NCBI GenBank assembly: GCA_023663805.1
Contig: JAMPGR010000006.1
Span: 1-54,449, forward strand
Origin: Clostridium sp.
GTDB lineage: Bacteria > Bacteroidota > Bacteroidia > Bacteroidales > Muribaculaceae
Direction of reading: 5' to 3'
Length of the DNA: 54,449 nt
Numbering within the stretch: position 1 is the stretch's first letter; each line of letters begins with the position of its first letter. Under the pieces are notes generated by a model. The model was given only the letters and a program-made list of their open reading frames with translations, was not told the origin of the DNA and searched no databases. Positions 43,074 to 51,109 of this stretch are shown in pieces. The position numbers and the translations under genes were made by a program.

Positions 43074-44042
43074 TTATTGCTCTTCGTCGGTATAACCGGT
43101 TGCGGCGAAGAGGCGGCGGTCGTCGTCGAGGCGGCTGCCGATGGTCGTCAGCATGTCGCCGACTAGGGCACCGTTGACGCCGCCCCGCATCATCCGCTCC
43201 ATCGTCGGGCGCGACAGTCGGGCGCGGCCTCCGGCGAAGTGTATCGTGCATTTCGGGGCAACGAGACGCATCAGTGCGGCCGAGCGTGCAATCTCATCCT
43301 CGCCGATCTGTTCGATTCCCTCCAGGGGTGTTCCTTTGATTGGCTGGAGGATATTGAGGGGGATTGAGTCGGCTCCGGCGTCGCGGGCTTCGGCGGCCAG
43401 TTCGAGACGGTCGCGGAGCGATTCGCCCATACCGATTATGCCACCGGAGCAGATCTTGAAGCCGATTTCGCGGGCGATTTCGATGGTCCGGAGTTTGTCG
43501 TCGGTTGTGTGGGTCGAGCAGAGGCGGGGGAAGAAGGCGCGGGAGGTCTCGAGGTTGCAGTGGTATTTTCTGACTCCGGCGTCCCAGAGTTTCTGGAGTT
43601 GTTCGCGGTCGAGGAGACCCATCGAGGCGCAGAGGCTGATGCCCCCTTCGGCGGAGGCCTCGCGGTAGAGGCGGCAGAAGTAGTCGATTTGGGCCGGGGG
43701 GATGCGGCGCCCGCTGGTGACGAGCGAGAAACAGCGGACACCGTTGTCGCGGTTGGCGTGGAAGGCATCCATCATCTCCCGGCGGGGGATGTATTCATAT
43801 TCGCGGATGCCGGTATTGTGGCGGGCCGACTGGGCGCACCATTTGCAGTCCTCGGAGCAACGTCCGGAGCGGGCGTTGACGATTGAGCAGGTATGGACGC
43901 GGTTGCCCGACCAGCGTCGGCGGACGGCGTCGGCGGCGTCGCAGAGTTGGTCAGTCGAGTAGTTAGGTTCGATTTCGAGGAGTTGGTCGATGTCAGCGGG
44001 TGTACCGTCGGCGAGTATTTTTTCGAGAATATGATTCAACAT
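43074..44042 (-). CDS. bioB: Biotin synthase
   Basis: A 322-aa radical-SAM enzyme that inserts sulfur into dethiobiotin. The radical-SAM cluster motif CSEDCKWCAQSARH (CxxxCxxC) and the second-cluster ligands are present (YHCNLETSRAFF, ICSGGIIGMGES), with SIPLNILQPIKGTPLEG and FAGGRARLSRPTMERMMRGGVNGALVGDMLTT at the C-terminus. Full length. A -7 box lies about 20 bases upstream. Other bio genes are not in the window. Confidence 0.97.
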   Translation of the reverse strand: MLNHILEKILADGTPADIDQLLEIEPNYSTDQLCDAADAVRRRWSGNRVHTCSIVNARSGRCSEDCKWCAQSARHNTGIREYEYIPRREMMDAFHANRDNGVRCFSLVTSGRRIPPAQIDYFCRLYREASAEGGISLCASMGLLDREQLQKLWDAGVRKYHCNLETSRAFFPRLCSTHTTDDKLRTIEIAREIGFKICSGGIIGMGESLRDRLELAAEARDAGADSIPLNILQPIKGTPLEGIEQIGEDEIARSAALMRLVAPKCTIHFAGGRARLSRPTMERMMRGGVNGALVGDMLTTIGSRLDDDRRLFAATGYTDEEQ

Positions 44043-44062
44043 AGCGGAGGTTTATGGTTGTG

Positions 44063-44070
44063 CAAAGTTA
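44063..44070 (-). promoter_or_regulatory. -7 box of bioB
   Basis: TAACTTTG on the minus strand; its TAA doubles as the stop codon of the upstream AbiEii-type remnant. Confidence 0.5.
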
Positions 44071-44685
44071 CGACTTTTTCCCGGAAATGTTCGAGATTTC
44101 GTTGTTGTCAGATGATGATTCGGGGCCAAAGGCGTTACTGATAGTAACATATTCCAAATAGAACGATTGGAGCCGAGACTTTATAAGGTACATTACCTTA
44201 GCAAATTCAATTTTCTCATCCCATTTTATTTTTCTAAGGAATCCAAGCCATCTTGACTGCATTATTTTATCAGACACAAATTCATCAGAGAAAAGTTTTA
44301 ATTCGGGATTTACCGGGAGATTACGGTTTGAGAATGTCTGAAGAATAACCTCGCCAAGTACTTGGTTATCGATATGCTCTCGGGTTAGTATTTGATAACA
44401 ATCGAAAAAATCCTTCATTCGGCTATTGGCTAAATCACGGTCAATCATCGCGTGGAGTTTTTCGGCTATTACTGTTTCCAATGAATACGCAGAAATATTG
44501 ATCGATGGCAGGTCAGAGAGTAAAAGAGGGAAGTCAAGCGATTGTGGTGCCGGCGTGACAACATCACCAAATCCGACGTCTAAACTCATTCTATGTACTA
44601 TGGTATTGTAGAGGCCAGATTCCTTTAGTTGGCTACTGCTTACAAAGCCCGAGTATCGAGAGTCTATGTTTTGGTTGCTTGCCAT
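44068..44685 (-). pseudogene. AbiEii/AbiGii-type nucleotidyltransferase toxin, N-terminus missing
   Basis: A 205-aa frame with the C-terminal part of the AbiEii/AbiGii toxin family: HRMSLDVGFGDVVTP (residues 31-45), AYSLETVIAEKLHAMIDRDLANSRMKDFFDCYQIL (about 66-100) and a helical tail. The N-terminal nucleotidyltransferase core (GG-x-x-L-x-L and D-x-D blocks), normally about 100 residues, is absent, and no AbiEi antitoxin is adjacent. It is AT-rich against its neighbours. This is read as the remnant of an acquired toxin-antitoxin or phage-defence gene; an alternative is a short family member with a changed role. Confidence 0.7.
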
Positions 44686-44716
44686 ACGGCAAAGTTCGTC
44701 ATTTTTTTAATAATCG

Positions 44717-44760
44717 CAATTATTCTACGGAGAAAATTCATTTTCTCCGTAGAATAATTG
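44717..44760. repeat. Perfect 20-bp inverted repeat with 4-base loop
   Basis: The 20-base arm at 44717-44736 (begins CAATTATTCTACGG, ends AGAAAA) is the exact reverse complement of 44741-44760, with loop TTCA. It lies between the phosphatase stop (44782) and the truncated AbiEii start (44685), flanked by T/A runs. It could be a bidirectional terminator or the scar of a mobile element. Confidence 0.75.
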
Positions 44761-44781
44761 TATTTTTGGGATTTTTCGTTC

Positions 44782-45300
44782 TCAGGCGAGGGTGTCGTAG
44801 ATATTGCGGCAGGCGTCTTCGAGGATGTCGAGGACGAGTTCAAAACCCTGGTCGCCGTCGTAGTAGGGGTCGGGGACATGGTCGAGGTGGCTGTAGTCGC
44901 CGAAAAAGCGGGCGATCGCGACGGCCTTCCGCTCCTGCTCGACCGTCGGCGCCATCTGGCGCAGGTCGCGCTCGTTCATCGAATCCATCGCCAGGATCAG
45001 GTCGAAGTCATCGAAGTCGCTCTCGCGTACCTGACGGCAGACGTGGGTCAGTTCGAGGCCGCGGCGGTGGGCGTGGATACGCATGCGTCGGTCGGGGAGG
45101 TCGCCGATGTGGTATCCGCCTGTGCCGGCCGAGTCGATTACCCATCTGGCCGAGTCGCCGCGTTCCTCGACGATTCGGCGCATAATCCCCTCGGCGGCCG
45201 GGCTGCGGCAGATGTTTCCGAGACAGACAAAAAGGATTTTCAGCGGCCTCCGGGCCGACGGTGCCGGAATTCCGGCTGTAACAGCGTCTTCTATTTTCAT
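44782..45300 (-). CDS. Low-molecular-weight protein-tyrosine phosphatase
   Basis: A 172-aa cytoplasmic phosphatase. The catalytic loop CLGNICRSPAAEG (C-x5-R-S) and the general acid in DPYYDGDQGFELVLDILEDAC are present, with SAGTGGYHIGDLPDRRM between. An 18-residue N-terminal extension (MKIEDAVTAGIPAPSARR) precedes the core. In capsule systems these act with tyrosine kinases, but none is nearby. Last gene of the phoH-hypF-hypA run, 24 bases after hypA. Confidence 0.92.
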   Translation of the reverse strand: MKIEDAVTAGIPAPSARRPLKILFVCLGNICRSPAAEGIMRRIVEERGDSARWVIDSAGTGGYHIGDLPDRRMRIHAHRRGLELTHVCRQVRESDFDDFDLILAMDSMNERDLRQMAPTVEQERKAVAIARFFGDYSHLDHVPDPYYDGDQGFELVLDILEDACRNIYDTLA

Positions 45301-45324
45301 CTTAAATCGTATAAGTCATATAAA

Positions 45325-45669
45325 TCAACTGCTTAGCGTCAGAGCGGCGACGCGGAACTCGCGGCCGGCGACTATGCCGCAGACGCCGCTGCCGCAGTCC
45401 GGACAGACCGCGACATACCCCGCGGGACGGAAACGGCGGCCGCAGTCGAGACATTCGGCCTCGGCCTCGATTAGGTTCAGGGTGGCGCGGGCGCCGGGCC
45501 AGGGTGAGGTCTTCAGGACGGCGTCGATTGCCGTCCTGAAGGCTTCGATCTCGACACCGGCCTGGCGGCCGACGTCGATCGTGACGGATCGGAGCATCGC
45601 TCCGGGGTGGCGTCCCATCTCGTTGTCGACGATATCGAGGACGCTCATTGCGAGTGACATTTCATGCAT
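45325..45669 (-). CDS. hypA: Hydrogenase maturation nickel metallochaperone HypA
   Basis: A 114-aa nickel chaperone for NiFe hydrogenase maturation. The N-terminal MHEMSLA carries the nickel-binding His2. The zinc site is CLDCGRRFRPAGYVAVCPDCGS (two CxxC). It overlaps the hypF 3' end by 8 bases. HypB, HypC, HypD, HypE and the hydrogenase structural genes are not in the window. Confidence 0.93.
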   Translation of the reverse strand: MHEMSLAMSVLDIVDNEMGRHPGAMLRSVTIDVGRQAGVEIEAFRTAIDAVLKTSPWPGARATLNLIEAEAECLDCGRRFRPAGYVAVCPDCGSGVCGIVAGREFRVAALTLSS

Positions 45670-47980
45670 CGTTTTCCGGATTTAGGCGTGCGGCGGCGAC
45701 GGCAATCTGGCCTGCGGCAATCGAGCCGTCGTTCGTCGGTAGGTTTTTCGGGAGGAGCAGACTGATTCCTTCTGCACCGAGGAGGCGGCGGAAGGCGCGG
45801 ACCAGCAGCAGGTTCTGGAAGACTCCGCCTGAAGCGACGACCTCTTTCAGGCCTGTCCGGCGGGAGTGGCTGATGACGACTGCTGACCATGCGCGGGCGA
45901 AGGTCTCGTGGAACCGCGCGGCGATCAGGGAGCGGTTCTCTCCGGCGGCGATGTCGCCGAGGATCGCGCAGAACATCGGGCCGAAGTGGAGGGGATACTC
46001 CGGTTCGAGAGGGTAGGGGTCGGCGGCAGCTGCGGCGGTCCGTGAGGCGAGTCCTTCGAGCAGAATGGGGGCCTCGGCCTCGTAACTGTTGACTCCTGCC
46101 AGGTCGAGCAGCGATGCGACGGCGTCCCAGAGGCGTCCGGCGCCACACCCCTGCGGGGTGTTTATTCCCCGCTCGATCATCCGGCGCAGGACCGCGACAT
46201 TCGCTTCCCCTCCGGCCTGGCGGATGACTGCCGGGGGAAGTGGGGCTGTTGCACCGCAGTAGGCTGTGACCGCCGCGACAGCCATGCGCCAGGGATCCAG
46301 CGAGGCGCGGTCACCCCCCGGCAGGGGGAGGAAGTCGCCCGAGGCGAGGGTCTCGAAATCGCGTCGGGTCGCCCGGAGCAGTTCCGCACCGTGGATTCTT
46401 CCGTCGGGGCCGTAGCCTGTTCCGTCGAGTATGAGGGCCAGGACGGGGCGGTCGATTCCGAGGTCGGCCATGACGCTGACGGCGTGGGCGTGGTGGTGCC
46501 AGACCTCGACGATGGGGATTCCGCCCGCTTTGGCTGCGAGGCGGCGTCCGAGGGCCGAGGAGAGATAACCGGGGTGGGCATCGACGGCGACCATACGCGG
46601 TCTGGCGCGGAAGAGCGACATCAGCGAGTTGACCGACTCGGCAAGCGCCTCCTCCGAGCCGGGGGAGGTGAGTGAACCGACGTATGGGCTCAAGATGATG
46701 TCTCGGCCGCGGCCGAGAGCCCAGGCGGAGGTGATGTCGGCGCCGGTCGCGACGATTCCGTCGGCGGCGGGGGTCTGGGAGTCGATCGGTTCGGGGACAT
46801 ATCCTCGCGAGCGGCGCAGCAAAAGCGGGGGGTGTCCGTCGCCCGAGGAACGGACGACCGAGTCGTCGAGGCGGTTGACGATACGGCGGTTGTAGCCGAC
46901 GCAGGCGACCGATATCTCCCGGGCGTAGTCGCGCGCCTGGCGGTCGTCGGTCAGGATCGGAGAACCCGGGAGGTTCGCGCTCGTGACGACGACCGCTTCC
47001 GGGGCTCCCGCGGCAAACAGTAGATGGTGGAAGCCCATATACGGAAGCATGACACCGATGTTGGCGCACGACGGGGCTGTCTCCGGAGCTAGGCTGTCTC
47101 CGGCGGCGCGTCGCGGCAGCAGGACAATCGGGGCGCGCCACGAGCGGAGCAGTGCTTCGGCGTCGGCGTTGAGCCCGAGCCCGAGGCGGCGCGCCGCCGC
47201 AGTGTTGGCGACCATGACGGCGAAAGGCTTCCGGGGACGGCGCTTGATCTGGCGCAGGCGCGAGACCGCCGTAGCGTTGGATGCGTCGGCCAGGAGATTG
47301 TAGCCCCCGAGACCCTTCAGCATCGCAATCTCCCCGCGCCGGAGCCGCCGGGCGATTTCGGCGGGGAGGCCGGCGTCGGGGAGGGGAGAACCGTCGGGGG
47401 CGAACCCCTCGTAGCGGGGCCCGCAGCGGCTGCAGCAGACCGGCTGGGCGTGGAAACGGCGGTCGCGGAAGTCGGTGTATTCCCTGCGGCAGTCTCCGCA
47501 CATCCCGAACACCGCCATCGAAGTCTTCGGGCGGTCATACGGGAGCGCCTCGACAATCGAGAAGCGGGGGCCGCAGTTGGTGCAGTTTGTTAGGGGAAAG
47601 TTGTGACGGCGTCCTTCCGCGGCGATGTCGGCCAGGCAGTCGGGGCAGATTGCGATGTCGGGAGTGAGGTCGGTCGGTGCGTCGCCGTCGGTTTTGCTGT
47701 CGAGGATGATGAAGCCGTTGCCGGGATATCCGTCCGGGGGCGCCGCGGCGGGCGAAATCCGCGCCGAGTCGATCCGGGCGAAAGGGGGGAGCGCGCGGCG
47801 TATCGCGTCGACGAGCCGTCCGGCATCCTCCTCGCGCCCTCTGACGAAGATATGGACCCCGTCGACGGCGTTCGCTACCGTCCCCTCGAGGCCGAGGGAG
47901 GCCGCCTCGCGCCAGGCTGTCGGGCGGAATCCGACCCCCTGGACTGCACCGGCGATGTCAATCCTCAGCCAGCCGCTCAT
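45662..47980 (-). CDS. hypF: Carbamoyltransferase HypF
   Basis: A 772-aa enzyme that makes the CN ligand precursor for NiFe hydrogenases from carbamoyl phosphate. Domains in order: acylphosphatase (IDIAGAVQGVGFRPTAW), paired zinc fingers (CPDCLADI, CTNCGPRFSI, CGDCRREY, CCSRCGP), YrdC-like domain (FAVMVANTAAARRLG; VVVTSANLPGSP), and Kae1-like carbamoyltransferase (VEVWHHHAHAVSVMADLG, DGTGYGPDGRIHGAELL, VASGGVFQN). The ATG at 47980 (MSGWLRID) is chosen over upstream ATGs inside phoH; overlap with phoH is 23 bases. It is complete. Confidence 0.95.
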   Translation of the reverse strand: MSGWLRIDIAGAVQGVGFRPTAWREAASLGLEGTVANAVDGVHIFVRGREEDAGRLVDAIRRALPPFARIDSARISPAAAPPDGYPGNGFIILDSKTDGDAPTDLTPDIAICPDCLADIAAEGRRHNFPLTNCTNCGPRFSIVEALPYDRPKTSMAVFGMCGDCRREYTDFRDRRFHAQPVCCSRCGPRYEGFAPDGSPLPDAGLPAEIARRLRRGEIAMLKGLGGYNLLADASNATAVSRLRQIKRRPRKPFAVMVANTAAARRLGLGLNADAEALLRSWRAPIVLLPRRAAGDSLAPETAPSCANIGVMLPYMGFHHLLFAAGAPEAVVVTSANLPGSPILTDDRQARDYAREISVACVGYNRRIVNRLDDSVVRSSGDGHPPLLLRRSRGYVPEPIDSQTPAADGIVATGADITSAWALGRGRDIILSPYVGSLTSPGSEEALAESVNSLMSLFRARPRMVAVDAHPGYLSSALGRRLAAKAGGIPIVEVWHHHAHAVSVMADLGIDRPVLALILDGTGYGPDGRIHGAELLRATRRDFETLASGDFLPLPGGDRASLDPWRMAVAAVTAYCGATAPLPPAVIRQAGGEANVAVLRRMIERGINTPQGCGAGRLWDAVASLLDLAGVNSYEAEAPILLEGLASRTAAAAADPYPLEPEYPLHFGPMFCAILGDIAAGENRSLIAARFHETFARAWSAVVISHSRRTGLKEVVASGGVFQNLLLVRAFRRLLGAEGISLLLPKNLPTNDGSIAAGQIAVAAARLNPENDA

Positions 47981-48950
47981 CGTCGGTCGGTTCGTTCCCG
48001 CCGTGCTCCTTGACCTCCTTGTCGTGGCGTTCGTAGGCCTCGACAATGCGCTGGACCAGGGCGTGGCGTACGATATCCTTCTTGCCGAACTCGATGCGCC
48101 CTATCCCGGGGACATCGCGGAGAATCCTGAGCGCCTGGATCAGGCCCGACTGTGTCGAGCGGGGGAGGTCGATCTGGGTTCCGTCGCCGGTGATGATCAT
48201 CTTGGCGTTCATGCCGAGGCGCGTCAGGAACATCTTGATCTGGTGGGTCGTTGTGTTCTGGGCCTCGTCGAGAACGATGACGGCGTCGTTGAGCGTCCGT
48301 CCGCGCATGAAGGCGAGCGGGGCGATCTGGATGACCTTCGACTCCATGTACTCCTTCAGTTTGACGGCGGGTATCATATCCTCGAGGGCGTCGTAGAGGG
48401 GCTGGAGATATGGGTCGATCTTGTCTTTCATATCGCCGGGGAGGAAACCGAGTTTTTCGCCGGCTTCGACGGCGGGGCGCGAGAGAATAATCTTGCGAAC
48501 CTCCTTGTTCTTCAGGGCGCGGACCGCCAGGGCGATGGCGATATAGGTCTTTCCGGTTCCGGCGGGGCCGAGGGCGAATGTCAGGTCATTTTTGCGGAAT
48601 GTGTCGACGAGCAGTTGTTGGTTCGGGGTTCTCGCCGAGATAGGCTTCCCGTTGACGCCGAATATGATGACGCCGTCGCTTTTGAGGTCCTGCGGGGTCG
48701 TTCCGTGTACGATATCGAGGATCGCCTCCTCGGGGAGTTTGTTGAATTTGCAGCAGTATTGTTCAAGTTCGTGGATTTTCTTCTCGAATTCGGCTGTTTC
48801 GGCTTCGTCGCCGAGGGCTTTGATGACGGAGCCTCGAGCGGCTATCTTCAGTTTCGGGAAGAGGTTTCTGATAAGCTGCATATTCGAATTGTTGACGCCG
48901 TAGAAACTGACGGGGTCGGCGGAGTCGATGATAACAATACGTTCAATCAT
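47958..48950 (-). CDS. phoH: PhoH family ATPase
   Basis: A 330-aa cytoplasmic P-loop protein. FALGPAGTGKTYIAIALAVRALKNKEVRKIILSRPAVEAGEKLGFLPGDMKDKIDPYLQPLYDAL contains Walker A, FMRGRTLNDAVIVLDEAQNTTTHQIKMFLTRLG the Walker B, followed by MIITGDGTQIDLPRSTQSGLIQAL. The N-terminal KH-like region is present. The family is linked to RNA metabolism and phosphate stress. First gene of a run with hypF-hypA-phosphatase. Confidence 0.94.
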   Translation of the reverse strand: MIERIVIIDSADPVSFYGVNNSNMQLIRNLFPKLKIAARGSVIKALGDEAETAEFEKKIHELEQYCCKFNKLPEEAILDIVHGTTPQDLKSDGVIIFGVNGKPISARTPNQQLLVDTFRKNDLTFALGPAGTGKTYIAIALAVRALKNKEVRKIILSRPAVEAGEKLGFLPGDMKDKIDPYLQPLYDALEDMIPAVKLKEYMESKVIQIAPLAFMRGRTLNDAVIVLDEAQNTTTHQIKMFLTRLGMNAKMIITGDGTQIDLPRSTQSGLIQALRILRDVPGIGRIEFGKKDIVRHALVQRIVEAYERHDKEVKEHGGNEPTDDERLAED

Positions 48951-48979
48951 AACGGTGAATTTTTTCAGATGGTGGTTTG

Positions 48980-49033
48980 ATATTAAAACAACCAGGATAG
49001 TCGAAACAGTTCGCTGCTGCTCCGGCTATCCTG
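48980..49033 (-). terminator. Terminator of the NagB-like/LmbE gene
   Basis: CAGGATAG (48993-49000) pairs with CTATCCTG (49026-49033). On the minus strand the stem is followed by GGTTGTTTTAAT. It lies 26 bases past the stop codon at 49060, between it and phoH. Confidence 0.6.
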
Positions 49034-49059
49034 TATATTATTTTCTGTTGTCGCTTCCG

Positions 49060-51042
49060 TCAGTCCTTGATCGGGTGGTATTCGACGAAGGCTTCGATTG
49101 CTTCGTAGGAGGCGAGGCCGAGGCTCTGGTATAGCTGGGCGGTCGCGCGGTTGCGCTCTTCGGCGCGCTGCCAGAAGAGACGGTCGTCGTCGCCGAGGAA
49201 CGGCGCGTTCTCCATCTGCGACTGGTGCTTCAGGATCGAATTGCGTTTGAAGCGGAGTTCCTCAGGCGAGATCGGCACAGCCATCTCGATATGGTCGATT
49301 TCCCATTCGGCCCATGCGCCGCGGTACATCCAGATCCGGCAGTCCTTCATCCACTCCTCGTCGCGCAGGTCGTAGAGGGCGGCGAAGACGGCGTCGGTGC
49401 AGACACGGTGGGTTCCGTGGGGGTCGGCGAGGTCGCCCGCGACGAAGATTTCGTGGGGCTTGACATCCTCGAGGAGTTTCTTGACGATTGCGATATCCTT
49501 TTCGGAGAGATCACCCTTCTTGATTGTTCCGGTTTCGTAGAACGGCAGGCGGAGGAAGTGGATGTGGTCAGGCTTGACCCCGATGTAATGGCATGCGATA
49601 GTCGCCTCGGCCTGGCGGATCATCGTCTTGATCTCGCGGACATTCGGGGTGTCCATGTCGCCCGCCTTCTTGTTGGCGGTCGATTCGAAGACCTCCTGCT
49701 GGAGTTTCTGATACTCCGGCGTGTTGAACCCGAACATCGGAGCGATACGGTTGAACATCAGGAAGTAGCGGCTCATATCCTCGTCGCCGACGGCGATGTT
49801 GCCAGAGGTCTCGTAGGCGACATGAACGTCATGCTTCTGGTCGACAAGGCGCTTCAGCGTTCCCCCCATCGAGATGACATCGTCGTCGGGGTGGGGCGAG
49901 AAGACGATGACGCGCTTCGGGTAGGGGTTGGCGCGTTCGGGACGGTAGGTGTCGTCGGCGTTCGGTTTGCCTCCGGGCCATCCGGTGATGGTGTGCTGGA
50001 GGTCGTTGAAGATCTTTATGTTGACGTTATATGCCGAGCCGTAGAGGGCGAGGAGTTCGCCGAGGCCCCAGTCGTTGTAGTCTTTGTTTGTCAGTTTGAG
50101 GATCGGTTTTCCGGTCATCTGGCAGAGCCAGACAATCGCGCGGCGGATCAGTTTGTCGTTCCAGTCGCAGTTTGTGACCTTCCAGGGGTGGCTGATGCGG
50201 GTAAGGTCCTCGGCGGCCGAGAGGTCGATGACGAGTTTGGCGTGGGGGTGTGACTGGAGCCACGAAGCGGGGACGTTCGCGTCGGGCGTCTCCTCGACAG
50301 CCTTACGGATAATTCCGGCGCGGTCTTCGCCCCAGGCCATCGTCAGGATCCGTTTGCTCGAGAGGATGTTTGCGATGCCGAGGGTAATAGCTGTCGTCGG
50401 CACCGCCTCGCATTTATAGTCGCTCTTTATGTTGTGGCGGCTCTCGTTGCTCAGGTAGGCGAGGCGGCAGAGGCTTGTCGGAGCGGAACCCGGTTCGTTG
50501 AAGGCGAGGTTCCCCGAGCGGCCGACCTCACACATCGTCAGGTCCGCACCGCCCGCTTCGGCGATCGATTTCTCGTAGGCCTTGCAGTATTCGAACATAT
50601 CCTCGCGGGTGACGGCGCCGTCGATTGTGTGGATGTTCTCCGGCTTGATGTCGACATGGTCGAGGAACACCTCCTTCAGGCGGGCGAAGGTCGAGGGTCC
50701 GCCGGGGAGGAGGGGGAAGAATTCGCTGATGTTGAAGACAACGACATCCTTGAAGGAGACGCGGCTTTCGTTATAGAGTTCGATCAGGCGGGCATAGACG
50801 CTGTGGGTGCTGTTTCCGGCGCCGAGAACGAGAACACATTTCCCTTTCGTCTCGACGGCGATATTGATAGCGCGGACAACCTGTTCGGCGAGATAGTCGC
50901 TGCCGGCGTCGGCGGTCTCGAAGATGCGTGTGTAGATCTTCTCTTCGCGGGTGATCGCGGTCTGCTCGATCTCCGACTCCGGAGCGTAGTAGCGCTTCGG
51001 GATGTAGTCGAGCTTGATCTGAGAACTTAAATTGGTTTTCAT
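49060..51042 (-). CDS. NagB-like / LmbE (PIG-L) fusion protein
   Basis: A 660-aa cytoplasmic protein usually annotated as glucosamine-6-phosphate deaminase in Bacteroidales. The N-terminal half (about 35-320) is NagB-like, but key residues differ: the DGH of NagB is SGN in GRSGNLAFNEPG (174-185), and FNMDEY is FNISEF (103-108), so the catalytic Asp, Asp and His are replaced. The C-terminal half (about 375-650) is a PIG-L/LmbE deacetylase with a complete zinc motif FSPHPDDDVISMGGT (HPDD 384-387) and DPHGTHRVCTD. The protein probably works as an N-deacetylase of an amino-sugar or related compound, with a non-catalytic sugar-phosphate-binding domain. Followed downstream by a terminator. Confidence 0.88.
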   Translation of the reverse strand: MKTNLSSQIKLDYIPKRYYAPESEIEQTAITREEKIYTRIFETADAGSDYLAEQVVRAINIAVETKGKCVLVLGAGNSTHSVYARLIELYNESRVSFKDVVVFNISEFFPLLPGGPSTFARLKEVFLDHVDIKPENIHTIDGAVTREDMFEYCKAYEKSIAEAGGADLTMCEVGRSGNLAFNEPGSAPTSLCRLAYLSNESRHNIKSDYKCEAVPTTAITLGIANILSSKRILTMAWGEDRAGIIRKAVEETPDANVPASWLQSHPHAKLVIDLSAAEDLTRISHPWKVTNCDWNDKLIRRAIVWLCQMTGKPILKLTNKDYNDWGLGELLALYGSAYNVNIKIFNDLQHTITGWPGGKPNADDTYRPERANPYPKRVIVFSPHPDDDVISMGGTLKRLVDQKHDVHVAYETSGNIAVGDEDMSRYFLMFNRIAPMFGFNTPEYQKLQQEVFESTANKKAGDMDTPNVREIKTMIRQAEATIACHYIGVKPDHIHFLRLPFYETGTIKKGDLSEKDIAIVKKLLEDVKPHEIFVAGDLADPHGTHRVCTDAVFAALYDLRDEEWMKDCRIWMYRGAWAEWEIDHIEMAVPISPEELRFKRNSILKHQSQMENAPFLGDDDRLFWQRAEERNRATAQLYQSLGLASYEAIEAFVEYHPIKD

Positions 51043-51078
51043 GATGGTTAACTTATTTTGTTGGTAGATATTCTTAAA

Positions 51079-51109
51079 ATTATGAATTATGAATTGTGCA
51101 TTATGAATT
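51079..51109. repeat. AT-rich ATTATGAATT repeat
   Basis: Three to four copies of ATTATGAATT or ATTGTGCATT units, running to the ansA stop codon. This kind of extragenic repeat is common in Bacteroidales. The gap between the fusion gene and ansA holds nothing else. Confidence 0.55.

Noticed and set aside
44680..44700. Functional promoter for the AbiEii-type remnant
   Set aside because: GAACTTTG at this site departs from TAnnTTTG at its first base and no spacer-matched TTTG was found.
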